From Mrakia gelida (Eukaryota; Basidiomycota; Tremellomycetes; Cystofilobasidiales; Mrakiaceae), in the NCBI GenBank assembly GCA_024345305.1, contig BRON01000014.1:248001-312000 (forward strand): a DNA stretch of 64,000 nucleotides. Direction: 5' to 3'. Of this stretch, positions 23,767-39,056 are shown one piece after another (position 1 is the stretch's first letter; each line of letters opens with the position of its first letter). Under the pieces are notes generated by a model, which was not told the origin of the DNA, searched no databases, and worked only from the letters and a program-made list of their open reading frames with translations. The position numbers were made by a program, and so were the translations under genes.

Positions 23767-23875
23767 GATGTAGAGAAAAGAAGCGAGAAAAGAGGCAGGA
23801 GGAGAAGAGGGTCGTCGTTGGTGTCACCTCGAAAGACCAGTTCCCTCTCTTCCCCATCATCTCCTTTTTTTCGCC
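23767..23875. promoter_or_regulatory. 109-bp bidirectional promoter, NAA10 / ITPase
   Basis: The start codons of the minus-strand NAA10 gene (23766) and the plus-strand ITPase gene (23876) are only 109 bp apart, so both promoters and both leaders must share this interval. The ITPase side is pyrimidine-rich with a run of seven T just before its ATG. Confidence 0.8.
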
Positions 23876-25418
23876 ATGTCTGCTTCTAGATCTTTCGGTG
23901 AGCTCGAGAAAACCTTCTTCTCCATCTCGTTGAGCTCTCTGACCTCTCTTCCTGCCCTTTCAGTCTTCGTTACAGGGAACGCCGGCAAGCTGCGTGAGGT
24001 CAAGGCGAGCTCAACCTCTTTCTTCCTTCTCTCTCTTTGCGTTCTCCACCTTCTGCTTAGAGGCTGACTCCCATCTCTACGCACTCATCTCGTCATCAGG
24101 CCATCCTCTCAGCTGGAACTTCGGGAATCGAAGTCACCTCCCAAGCTCTCGATGATCGTGAGCGAGCTTCCCTCGCCTCCCTCCCTTCCCGCCGAAGCTC
24201 ACGAGCTCACCTCTCCCTCTTCTCCCTCTCCCTCTCGCTCTCCTCACTCTTTCTCTTCAGTGCCCGAGATCCAAGGAACGACAGTAGAGGTCGCCAAAGC
24301 TAAGTGTAGAGCTGCTGCCCTCCAGGTACGGCCCTTCCCATCAATCGGGCGAGCTCGTCCTTCCTCGAGCTCGAGCTTAACCGTCCTCCCTCCCGTTTCG
24401 TTCTGACTCGACCCTTCTTCGTTTCTGATGACCAGATTGGAGGACCCTGCGTCACGGAAGATACCTCTCTCGCCTTTGGAGCTCTGAATGGACTCCCAGG
24501 ACCTTACATCAAAGATTTCATGGCTGCTGTTGGACACGATGGTGAGTTCAACGTCGAGTCGAAGTCTCTTTCTCGTTCTCCTCCACCCTTCCCTCATTCT
24601 TCGAGACTCTGAATCGCATAGCTGCCCAAGTTTTCTGTGTCTTGTTGTCTTCTTGCTTGTTCTTATCTCGCTTTCCGTCGCTATCGTCCGACTCCCAAGC
24701 TGACTCACGTGCCTCTCCCTCCCTCTCTTCTCGCTCCCTCCAGGCCTCAACCGAATGCTCGTCGGCTTCGATTCCAAAGCGGCCACCGCCATTTGCTCTT
24801 TCGCCTACTCGTCCGGACCCGGATCGGAGCCGTTGGTGTTTGAGGGAAGGACAGAGGGGAAGATCGTTCCCGCGCGAGGAGACAAGGTGTTTGGGTGCGT
24901 CTCTCTCCTCTCCTTTTGCGCCTTTCTCTAACAAAGGAGAAGCACCTAGCTCTTCCAGAGAGTTCTTCTTCGATGGACGTTGTGAGAGATGGGAGAAAGA
25001 GAACGGCTGAGTCGTGACGACGAGAACCTCAAAGTCTGAAACTGACGCGTCTCTCTCCTCCCTTCCTCCCTCCATCTCTCTCCCACCTTCGAAATAACAG
25101 ATGGGACCCGATCTTCCAACCTGATGGGTTTGAGACGACGTGAGTGACTCTCTCTCTTCACCCCCTCCTTCGCCCGTCCACTCCTCTCCCGCTCCCTCCC
25201 CTCTTCTTGTTCTCGTTTTCGTTCTCGTTCTCCCTCGTCTCTCCTCCCTCCCTCCCCCCTCCCTTCCTCCCCTTCCATCTTCTCCGAAACTGACGCTTCT
25301 TCCCATGGTCTGATTTCGCACCCACAGCTACGCCGAAATGGACGGAGCCGAGAAGAACAAGATCTCCCACCGAGGTCGAGCGATGGAGCTGTTGAAGGCG
25401 CATTTGCTTTCGCTCTAG
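23876..25418 (+). CDS. HAM1: Inosine triphosphate pyrophosphatase (ITPase, HAM1)
   Basis: Hydrolyses ITP, XTP and dITP to monophosphate plus pyrophosphate, cleansing the nucleotide pool. Eight exons, 190 residues (human ITPA is 194). Signatures: [12 protein letters not shown] at about 10-21 (nucleotide-binding loop), the [18 protein letters not shown] helix, [49 protein letters not shown] and the C-terminal [11 protein letters not shown]. Exon 2 most probably ends at AAG (24004), which makes the next intron start with GC; the alternative GT donor three bases into the preceding codon pair would drop the conserved Val-Lys of LREVK. No targeting signal, so cytosolic. Confidence 0.96.
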
Positions 25419-25771
25419 AACGCTAGGCAGTCTAGATAGATATGGGACGGTTTGACCGGAACTTACTGAATTATCACGGATGCGAGAAAGAGCGGAACGA
25501 AGAGCGCAAATCGTGCTGTACGTGATCGACTCGCGTCGTCGTCGTCTTTTCTTCTTTGACCAGTCGCGGCGAAACGCGAGAAGGGTACTAAAGGCTTAGT
25601 ACATTATATGGAGGACGGGCTGAATGAGAAATCAAGGTAGGACCTAGTTGATACAGTAATTGGAGGGTAAGCAAAACAAGAGAGCCGAGCAGCGAAGCGA
25701 AACCAAACCGAACGAAATCAAGACGCGTCGTCCCTCTCCCTCTCCCTCGCGCCCGAAGCCCTTCACTCATC
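25419..25771. other. Convergent spacer after ITPase gene
   Basis: Between the stop codons of the ITPase gene (plus) and the unknown gene (minus). No coding or RNA feature seen; one GACGCGTC palindrome near 25723. Confidence 0.5.
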
Positions 25772-26845
25772 TCAAACTCCCTTCGGAAACCTAACCTCTA
25801 CCTCCCCTTTCTCCCTCCTCAACCTGAGCATCGCTCGTCCGAAATCCTCCTCGACTTCTCCCTCCTTCTTCATCGTCGCGTCGGCTCGGAAAACGGGAGC
25901 AGGCATGACTCCCCACCCTGTGCTTCTCGCTCTTGGCTTCGGTTTATGGAAGGCGAAGGAGGGGAGGTGGGATTTGAGGCTGGTAGAGGGAGGAGGGAGG
26001 GAGTGCGATGTGGCTGGGCTGGGTTGAACGAGAGGGGAAGTGGAGGGCTGAGAGTTGAGGAGGAGAGGGGAGGGTGAGGAGGTTGACGAGTATGGGTGGG
26101 ACGAGGACCGAGAGGATTGGTGGTGGCTGCGGTAGATATCAAGTTCGTGATATGGACTCCTTGAGGCGAGGAGGGGGCATGCGAAGGAGGGGGAGGGAGA
26201 CGGAGACAGACGCGTCGGGTTGGCGTGCGAGCTTAAAGTTGACGACGCATCCTCGGGAAGTTCCTTCTTGTTCTCCCACTCCCAACGATCCCACTCAATC
26301 AAAGAACTCATCCCTTCTCGGTCCTGCTGACGCTGATGAGGTCCTTCAGCGTCGTGGGCGTCTGCGACGCGAGTGAAGTTGAGCACCAGAGGCGAGGGAG
26401 AGCGGAGGGGAGGGGGAGATCGAGCGGAGAAGAAGGTTGATGACCAGGAGAGAGGGTGGAGAGGGCCTAAACGATCGTTCGGACCGCATGGGACGAACAA
26501 ATACCGAGGGGGAGAGGCGAAAGACGACCCTGCTTCTTTTTTCGTTTCCTCAGTCGCAAAGCTCTTGGCATCTGCAGGCCTGCCTTGTCTCTTTCAGTGA
26601 GGTTATCGAGTGCGGTAATGTCAAGTATGACCTCAGGTGCGTCGCGAAACGTGTTCGTTGAATCGCTGAGGTTGAACTACAGCTTCGCTTCGACTCAATT
26701 CGACGCGTCGAGAGTCTCGTCTTCGTTCGTCTCGCTTCCCTCGGACCCTTCCCTCATCGTTGGAGCTCACGATCTTCCTCTGCTTCCGCACTGAGCGCTG
26801 GTAGGACTCCCTCCCCCGAAGATACTCTCGCTCGACCTCAGGAGC
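25772..26845 (-). CDS. Uncharacterised protein, N-terminus unresolved
   Basis: I do not recognise the family. An exon from 26579 to 25772 is open for 269 codons and ends PKGV-stop. It contains YLFVPCGPNDRLGPLHPLSW near its start, SSLIEWDRWEWENKK in the middle, a Ser/Pro/His-rich region, then FGRAMLRLRREKGEVEVRF. An upstream exon at 26771-26845 (donor GTGAGC, acceptor TGCAG) joins it in phase and adds a Ser/Arg-rich stretch resembling a mitochondrial presequence or a disordered leader. No in-frame ATG was found upstream of that exon. If only the long exon is coding, translation could begin at the ATG at 26311, giving 179 residues. Confidence 0.4.
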
Positions 26846-27132
26846 CTGCATCAAGAAGATGATCCGTCGCGTCGCTGACTTGTTTTGATTTGCGTTCGCT
26901 CCCTTTGGGTTTCTTCTCGCTGGGTCGTCCTTCTCACTTCGATTCTTCTCTTCTCCGAGATTTTCTTTGTGTTCTTCCCTTTCTTGTTCACACTCTTGGG
27001 CTTCAGGTTTTCTCTATCTATGCACGGCAGCAGCGCGTCGTCTTCGAATGCGCCTCCTGCGTCCCGCCCGTTTGAGTCTGCAACCAAACGACATGATCAT
27101 GATCTGCTTCCCTCCTCCTCTCTTCCCATCTC
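26846..27132. other. Spacer between unknown gene and ECD gene
   Basis: T-rich plus strand with short open frames of unlikely composition. May include missing 5' exons of the unknown minus-strand gene and the 3' end of the ECD transcript. Nothing firm. Confidence 0.35.
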
Positions 27133-31174
<4,042 letters not shown>

Positions 31175-31422
31175 CGTGAATGGAGGGAGGGGAGAGGTGA
31201 TGGGTGCGAGTCGAAGAGCAAAAGGGTGTCTCTACTATAGAGACTGAGTCGGGGTTTGAGGATCAACGAGAGCTCGCTGAGGGAGGGTCGACTGGAGCTC
31301 GTCGAAATGTCGAAGCTCGCTCATGACGCTTGACGACCCCAGACCCGATTTTCTTTGGGCTGTTTTCTTCTCTCTATATCACTCTCGGAAGCTGAGACTC
31401 CTCATCACACCCAGATACATCA

Positions 31423-33465
31423 TCATCCACTCTCCAACATCTGCTCCAAACTCAACTCTCCTCTCTCTTCGTCCCCTTCCACCTCGATCTCCCTCGACCG
31501 CCCGACGTGTCCACCGCTCAAACTCCTCCTCCCACTCCGCTTCTCCCCTTCGTCTCCTTCCATCGACGGTAGTCCCGACGCAAAGGACCCCAGTTTGATC
31601 TCGTCCCCTTCCACCAAAGAGGTCTGCGAAGACCCCCTGCCGACGGGGTATCCTGAACGAGTCGCTCGTTGAGAGAGGACCTCCGAGGGTGGGAAGCTGG
31701 ATGTTCGGGGTCGGCAGAGGTGGAGGTATTCGAGGACGTCCTGGAGTAGCGGAGGGACGGGAAGAGAGACGCGTCAGTATGGAGTTCTTCGTGCGAGGGA
31801 GGGAGGGAATGGACGACGCGCGCGAGGGAGAAGGAGAGAACTGAGCTCAGAAAAACTGACCCTTTGAGAACCGAAGACCAGGGAGGCGCACAATCCTCCC
31901 GTGGATTGGAAGATGGCTCTGTTGGGAGACATCAGCAAGCGGTGAGAGAAGGAAGGTGTTAGTACAGAGACAGATCGAGGGGAGACGCGACGAGAAACGA
32001 GAGAGAACGAACGGGGCATTCCCTCTTCCTTTGACGAGCACCAAGATGACCATCGCCACGCTAGCGAAAAGCCAACCTCCGAAAACCAGAACCCGAAGGT
32101 TGAACGCTCGATCGAAGGTGGAAGGCTGGCGAGTAGGTTCGTCATTGTCGACCGCGAAGGAGGGAGAGCCGTTCTCGATGGTGTTCGCCGTGATGACTTT
32201 GGTCCGACGAAGGAGGTAGATGAGAGTCCAGACTGAAGACGCAAACGACGAGTCAGACCTGAGTGGTAGATTTGAGTTACTAGAAAGACTTCACTCACTC
32301 TCAAAGACGAGAACCAGCGTTAGAAAGACGAGGGAGGCGACGCGAGGAGCTCTGTTGTCCAACTTAGACCGAGGCACGATGGCGAAGGCGAAGACGGCAA
32401 GGTTGTTCGGCCGAACTGCTGTGGACACGGCAATCCCCGTGAATACCGCCGTCCAAGCGAGAGCTGGAACGACGAGGCACTGTAAGGGAAGAAAGGAAGA
32501 AGGTCGTCAGTCTCGTCAAGCGACGCGTCTCGACCGAAAGCAGAGCGGATGATCAGTCACTCACGGCAGCGTTGATTGCAGCAGCAACCCTCGGACTGAT
32601 CCTGACACTAAGGACGACGAGTGACCAAGTCTGAAGAAGAGGAAAAAGGGTGGAGAAGAACGAGTCAGGTCCGTTTTGGAGTGAGGCGGGAGGAGCTCGC
32701 ATTGAAGAGGGAAGGCGCTGCTGTCTCGACGTAGGGAAGCCAGTTATCTTGCTCCTGGTCCCAAGAGTCTTGCTCGTAGTAAGACTCACTCTGAAAACGA
32801 GCGCTGCTGCTGCTGCTGCTGTGAGGACAGTCCCAGCCAGAGTTCCGCTTGAAACTACGACGCAGAGAGCCAGGGAAGGGTGAGGGGAGGATCGGATTCT
32901 GTTTGAGAAAAATTGTGTGGGACGAGAAGAACAGTCAGCGGCTGGTCTCACTTCTACTGGTACAGAGTAGCTGAGTTCGTAGAGAGCGACACGCTTTCGC
33001 ATCCGTCGACCAAACAACCCTTCTCGACCTCGCAAAGAATCCTCCGAACCTCTTCTTCCAGCAGCGTTTTGGGACGTACGGTAGGATGTTGAAGATCGCA
33101 TTGACGATCAGGGCGACGAAAAGCTGGCAGAGGATGAAGGGAAGCCGTGTTTGAGAGTCAGTTCAGATTTTCGAACGGAAGAAGGACGTCCCGAAGAGGG
33201 AGGAGGGGGAAGGATCGAAGGTCGAAGGTCGAGGTGAGCTCTCATTCGTTCCTTTGTTCTTTTCCCTTCTCCTCTCCTTCTCGACAAGTCTCAGGGAAAG
33301 AGTCGAGTCACTCACATATTTGATGGTGAAGTGACGTTGTAAACGACCGATGCAAAATACTCCGAGGATCAAGACGGAGGCGACGAGGGAGATTAGGTAC
33401 AACGCATAGAAGGGTTTCCGAAGCTCCTGATCGTGAGAAGAGGAGGGGACGATGAGGATGGCCAT
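31423..33465 (-). CDS. Seven-span receptor-like membrane protein, copy 1
   Basis: Eight exons, 381 residues from the ATG at 33465. Seven hydrophobic segments can be drawn: ALYLISLVASVLILGVF, LFVALIVNAIFNIL, a VVVSSGTLAGTVLT helix, LVVPALAWTAVFTGIAVSTA, VFLTLVLVFEIWTLIYLL, LVFGGWLFASVAMVILVLV, and QSTGGLCASLVFGSQR. A hydrophilic acidic tail ends LSLEQMLESG. The topology suggests a fungal G-protein-coupled-receptor-like sensor; no ligand is implied. An open in-frame stretch extends upstream of the ATG to a TTTTAG acceptor (about 33549), adding SYPSLVFPPTYHVWK-like residues, so the true start may lie in an unseen upstream exon. Tandem paralogue of the next gene upstream. Confidence 0.8.
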
Positions 33466-33772
33466 CCAGGACGGCTTTCCTTCGCCTGATGACTTCCAGA
33501 CGTGGTAGGTAGGAGGGAAGACGAGGGACGGATAGGAGTCTGTGTGTCTAAAACGTGTTGGTTGTTAGAGGGAAGGGGAAGGAAGGAGGCAGCTCGAAAG
33601 GAGTGGGGAGAGGAAGTGGTTATCGAGAGCGAAAGAAGGATCAGAGTTCTGGTCTTCTGTTCTTGTTCTGTTCGAAGAAAAGGGTCCGAGGGACCGAGTT
33701 GACCTAAAATTTACTCTCCCAGCGTGCCACAGCCTTTCCAAACTCCGAGAAGGGTCAAAGAAGAAAGGAAAT

Positions 33773-35744
33773 CTATCCGAGTTCGAGCATCTGTTGTAAG
33801 CTCATCCCTCCCTCCTCCCCCTCCTCCTCCCCCCCTTCTTCCCCTCTCGAACGAGCGACTCGTCCTTCACTCGAGTTGATGTAGCTCTTCCTCCCACCCT
33901 CTCCAACTCTCCGCTCTAGCGGCCCCATCTCAAGGCCGTTTTCCACTCCGTCCTCCAGACTAAGCTTCGAGGTCCGCGACGCGTCGCGCTCGGGGAATCC
34001 TGGTGCGATCGTTGGAGACAGCAGGCCTGGCGAAGGGGAGGGGGTGGAGGAGATTGAGCGGAGGATGTGAAGGTATTCCAAGACGTCCTGCAATGGCAGA
34101 GAGATCGGTCGAGGAGGTCAGCGAAACGACAAAGAGGAGAGGCGACAAGAGACGAGCGAGACAGAGAACGCTGCTCACCCTCTGAGAAGCGAAAACCAGT
34201 GCAGCGCAGAGTCCCCCGGTGGACTGGAAGATAGAGCTGAAGTAGTAATGAACGGGGTCCAGGTCAGCTCGTCCATCGAAACGACAGTCGACGCAGGACG
34301 GACTCACGCAGCATTTCCTCTCCCTTCTACGATCACGTAGACTAAAAAAATCCAGCCAGCCCCCAGCCAGGCACCAAAGCAGATGACTCGAGCCGTAAAT
34401 GGCCGATCAAAGGTTGCTGAACGGTAGGTGGCCTCGAAGTCGGCGATCTGACGGGCAGGGCGAGCGGGAGACGCGGGAGGGATGATGGATTGATTCGAAA
34501 CAGCTTTCGTTCGACGAAGATAATGGATGAGGGTCCAGACTGGGAGGCGAATGGTAGGTTAGACTCGGAGCGCGAAGGGGAGAGGAGTGAGTTGGCTCAC
34601 ATTCGAAGACGAGGGTAGTAGAAAGGAAGGCGACGGAGACCGCTCGAGGGGCGTGGTTGTCGACCATCGACACTGGTGTTGTAAGGTAGGCAAAGACAGC
34701 GAGGTTATTGGGTTTGGTGGCAGTGGAGATGGCAACTCCGGTGAATACTCCGACGAAGGCGAGCCAGGGAACGGTGAGGCACTGGAGGGAAGGAGGAAGA
34801 GGGTCAATCTCGCGAGACGCGTCTCGTCGACGAGGGAAAAGATGAACGCACGATCCAGTCGATGACAGCCGAGACTCGAGGGGTTCTCTGTATACTGAGA
34901 ACAACTAGCGACCAGGTCTGCGAAGGGAAAGCGAGATGGGTGTCAGACTAGGTCTCGGCAGGAAAGAAAAGAGAGAAAAGGAGGAGCCTTCGCTCGAGCT
35001 TCGAGTTGAGCTCGACTCGACCTTCTCCATCTTCGTCGGACTCACTCTAAAAACCAGCGCGGCAGCACAGCCTGCGTTCACACACGTACCCGCTAATGTT
35101 CCGGCGGCAACGACGACGGAGAGAGCCTTTGAGGGATGGGGAGAGGATCGGATTCTGCGAGAGAGATGGACGACGCAAGGGAGGAGAGTCAGCTCGCCTT
35201 TCCTCTCGTACTACCAACAACCTTCAGCTTGTCCTCCCTGTCTCATGCGTTCCTCCCTCCCTGTCTCCCTCCGAGCAAAAGCCGAGGGCAACTTGGTCGC
35301 CGCTCTCGACGTCCAACCAAACAGCCCGAACCTACTACTTTCCCTTTGATGGCCAGCCGTGGTCTGGTCGAAGGGAAGGAAGAAAAGACTCACGAGAGAA
35401 GATTGAAGATGGCGTTGAGAACGAGAGATAGAAACATCTGTATAGGGAGGAGGAGGAAGAGGTCAGAATCGAGCTCGATCAAGAAGGAGAAGACCGGGCG
35501 GGGAAGGAAAGGGAAGGAGGGAGGGGAGAACGAGCGAGCTCAACCTCCCTCCGACGGCTCCTCTCCACGACCAGGAATGAAGACGCCTCGGACTCACAGA
35601 CTTGATGGTGAAGTGTCGAGTCAGCCTCCCGCTACTGAAGACGATCAGGATCGCGACGGAGCTGATGAGGGAGAGCACGTAAAGCGTGAAAAAAGGAGCG
35701 CGAAGCGACCTGTCGAAGGGGGTGGTCGGAACGACGAAGGCCAT
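33773..35744 (-). CDS. Seven-span receptor-like membrane protein, copy 2
   Basis: Eight exons, 383 residues. It is a clear paralogue of the neighbouring gene: shared blocks include RHFTIK, IRSSPHPS, TWSLVVLS, RPNNLAVFA/KPNNLAVFA, DNRAPR/DNHAPR, WTLI-YLRRTK, GRGNA and FQSTGGLCA-LVF-SQRDVLEYLH. The tail ends MSLQQMLELG. Exon lengths are 147, 44, 109, 66, 181, 232, 58 and 315 nt, against 150, 44, 109, 66, 181, 220, 58 and 318 in copy 1, with matching phases. Seven hydrophobic segments occur in the same order. The start is placed at the ATG at 35744; a TAA is in frame upstream, although an upstream exon with an ATG at about 35911 is conceivable if an intron removes the stop. Confidence 0.8.
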
Positions 35745-36892
35745 CCGGTTGCGAGCGTCTTCCTTCGTCGAGAGGGTTTAGGAGGGAGGGATGGTGTGAT
35801 GAAGGTGAAGGAGGTCTCCGAGCATGCGCTGGCGGTGAGCGAGAAGAGGTCGAGTCGAGCAGAAGGATGGGTTTGGTTGGGGGAGGAACAGGAGAGGGTT
35901 CATGAGTCTCGACGAGCTCTGTGAATCGAGGAACAGAGGGTTTGGTTGACCTCGGAAGTTTCGTCTAATCGATTAGAGACGGTTCCTTCCAAACGCTTAT
36001 ATAATTGGATCGTGTGTGAGGTTCTTCCTCATCCTGGACCATCCTGGGGCTGCTACTTGTCTCAAAGGATGTTTCAACTGCCCTTGTCCATCTTCGACAG
36101 ATCCCCGGTTTCCCGCGAGCTCTACTGCTCTCGGCTCGCTCGCCGCAGCGCTCATGGCCCCAATTCTTCGCTGCAGACATGCTGGTGGCCTCTCCCCTTC
36201 GCTGCTGCTTTGGTTCTTGGGTGTTGCAGCTGGGACGAGCGACTCTTTTTCCGAGTCGGTCGATGACTCTCTCCTCGCCGTCTTCTAAAGACCTTCCTTT
36301 CCTTCTAATCCTCCGTCGGAACCTTCGGTGCATCTTCCATCCTTCCCTTGGTACTCCCATCGTGGGCGACTTCCCTCGAGACGAATTGGAGCGAAGCTTA
36401 TCTCGCTGCAATCCCTCTCCGGTCGGTTCCACGCGTCGTGAGTCGCTTCGTGCTTCGCTCAACTTTCTCTTTTGGGTCAAGCTTGAGCGAGAGTACTGTA
36501 CTTTGCGGACGATTCTAGGGCTTCGACTTTTGGACTGAACTCGAAATTCCAAGCGTGAAAGGGGAAAAGCTCGAAAGATCCACATCGACGCGACGCGTCG
36601 TCCTGCCGCTTCTCGACAGCGCTTGGACTCCCATTTCGATCCAAACGTCCTCCCTTCTCCATACGAGCAACCCCAGGTGGCTCTGAAGCTTTGTTGAAAA
36701 CTTTCTCGAGTCCGATTTTCCTTCTATTTCCCCCCGTTCAGCCCTCCTCTCCCTACGTCACACCAAAACGATCACGAAACCGACTCCCCCCTCGCTCGCC
36801 TTTCCTCCCTCTCCTCCTCCCGAACCACATCAACCTCGAACAAAACTTCAACTTCATCCAACCCAAACACTCTCCTCTCAAACTCCTCAACC
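35745..36892. promoter_or_regulatory. Divergent intergenic region
   Basis: About 1.1 kb between the start of receptor copy 2 (minus) and the start of the small mitochondrial protein (plus). Open frames exist on both strands but have no splice context or recognisable peptide. Contains a GACGCGTC palindrome near 36594. The last 170 bases are C/T/A-rich like a leader before the ATG at 36893. Confidence 0.45.
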
Positions 36893-37655
36893 ATGGTCTT
36901 CACTCTCCTCGCTCGACGATCCGCTTCCCTCGCTTCCGTCCGACCCACCTCCTCCGCTCGATTCCTCTCCATCTCGCCTGCCTCCCTCCAGATCAACAAC
37001 AAGCCCGTAGGAGAGAAGACCGTTGCCGACACTGTCTGTGAGTATCTCGATGCTGTTTCTCTCTGCGGCTTCAGGAGAGGGCGAAGGGGTGCTGGAAGGA
37101 GGGAGGGAAGGGGAGGGAGGGCAAGATGGGGCTGAAATGATGAGCTCGCTCGTTTGACTGACCTGTTCTTCCCTTCCCTTCTATCCTACAGCTGAGACCG
37201 TCGACTCCGTCTCCAAGAAGGCTTCCGAGCTCCTCCAGAGCGCTCGATCTACCGTCGCTGACGCTACTGCCACTGCCAGTGAGTTTCGAACGAGCTCATC
37301 ATCCCTCCCTCTCCTCTCCTCGATCTCCTCGCTCGCTCGTCCTCTCCCTTCATCCTCCCTCCCCCTCGACTCTTCTCACTCCCATTTCCACTTCTCTTCA
37401 TCTTCATACACCCCTCACTCAAACTGATCCTTTTCTCGCCCCCTCTCCTTGCTCTTCTCGCTCCCTCCAGAGAACGAAATCAACGCCGACCCCTCCGTCC
37501 CCAACACGACCGACCACCCCGTCCAGAACCTCGCTCAAGACGCCAAGAAAGCTGCGTCGAACGCTTACCTCGATGGGGAGAAGGCCGTGAACGATATCAA
37601 GACGGAGGGGAAGAAGGCTTACGTCGATACAAAGGCTGAGATCGAGAAGAAGTAG
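36893..37655 (+). CDS. Small Ala/Lys-rich protein, probable mitochondrial, LEA-like
   Basis: Three exons, 138 residues, in phase. The N-terminus MVFTLLARRSASLASVRP, with a FLSIS stretch, has the Arg/Ser/hydrophobic pattern of a mitochondrial presequence. The rest is amphipathic and charged with repeated Ala/Lys/Asp motifs: KKASELLQSARSTVADATATA, AQDAKKAASNAYLDGEKAV, and a KKAYVDTKAEIEKK end. This resembles LEA-type or stress-associated helical proteins; similarity is by composition only. No membrane span. Confidence 0.75.
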
Positions 37656-39056
37656 CGCGGACGACGGGAGGGAAAAGGTTTGGTTGACGGAGATATCGTA
37701 TGTACTTGTAACGAGCTCTTGGGCTTTGCAAGGTCGGTGTATTAATGAGAGTGATTCGCTTGAGAGAGAGAAAACGTTGAAAGGGAGGGAGAGAAGCAGC
37801 GGAAGTGAGAGCTCGTTCGGACGCGTCGTTCGTCGGTCCCACTTCCACTTCCCCCGCTTCCCTCTCTCTCCCCTCCCGCTCTCTTCCCTTCCCTTCCCCT
37901 CTCTCTTCCCGTTCACCTACTCAGTGTACATCTCCGCCTACTCTACCGCCCTAGCCTCTCTGCCAAACCCGTCCAACCCATCTCAACTCGATCCCTCAAA
38001 GCGTCATCTCTCAAGCCCCCTCCCTCTCTCTTCCTTCTTCCCTTTCCTTCTCCCCTCCCCTTCCTCATAAGCGTGATATAGAGGCTCATGAGCATAAGAC
38101 GAAATGGCGTCGTGACATAAAAAGGGGGCGAAAGCGAGAGTATCGATACACTATTTGAGGAGGCGAGGGAAAAGCAAGGTCGACGCGTCGAGCGACGACC
38201 ATTGGGGAAAGGGGGAAGAGAGCGCGAGAGTGAGAGAGGGGTATAGATGGTGTTCCCTAGATGATGGTCTGGGTGTATATGTATGGAGTTCTGTTAAAGA
38301 GGGAGGGAAGGGAGAGGGAGAGAGGGTGAGAGAGGCGCGTCAGTCTTCTTTCGCTTCCGAGGGGACGAGACCCGATGACAGTTCCCCCCTCCCATCCCCC
38401 TGCTCTGCAATCGAATCAAACCCACACGAGACGATGCCCGTACGTCCCGCGCACACCTCCCTCCCTGTACGAAAAGTCAAAGAGGACTCACACAGAACCG
38501 AGAGAAGATGACGAGCGAGCGAACGGAGCTCGTCGCGTCCTCGCTCTCTGTGTTATCGTTTCATTCCAGTGGGGCTGTGTTGATGTTTGTTGTAGGAGTT
38601 GGCTGTTGAGCGGAGAGGAAGGGAGGGTGAGATAACCGAGACACGAGAAGGGAAAGGGGGTTAGATATGAGTGGGATTGGTGTTTGATGTTTGAGGAGAA
38701 GAGGGAAGGGAGAACGAGCGAGGGAGAGGGAAGAGTTGGGTGAATTGGGAAGGTGGGAAGGAGGAGGGAGGGACTGACCTCTGATGGAAGCGAGAAAAGG
38801 GACAAGATGGTGTCCGAGTGTTTTGGTTTGAAAGAGCGAGATTATGCATAGGTCGAGCGAGGCGGGAGGCGAGAGGAGAGGTGGGCTGAGGGCGATCGCG
38901 ACGACGCGAGCGAGAGGAGGAACGAGGGGGAAAGGGAGGGAGGGAGAAGGTCAGTTCTTCTTTCTCGCGCGAGGCTGGATGCACGAAAGTGAGAAGACTC
39001 ACTGTATAAGAGACGAGAAGAACGAGAGACGGCGCAAAAAATTCCGATCTCAGATC
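37656..39056. other. 1.4-kb convergent region without a supported gene
   Basis: Lies between the 3' ends of the small mitochondrial protein (plus) and a small unknown protein (minus). Long pyrimidine tracts on the plus strand and purine tracts around 38270-38340 and 38870-38950 give long but low-complexity open frames that I do not believe. Two or more GACGCGTC-like palindromes (about 37819, 38181). Confidence 0.5.

Noticed and set aside
32779..32835. CTG trinucleotide run in receptor copy 1 as a possible unstable repeat
   Set aside because: It is only about six units, codes Ala inside a predicted membrane helix and is matched by Ala in copy 2, so it is ordinary coding sequence.
36001..36540. 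Plus-strand open frames of 90-119 codons as small genes
   Set aside because: Composition is Leu/Ser/Arg-rich, no splice signals, no start context, and three overlapping frames are equally open.
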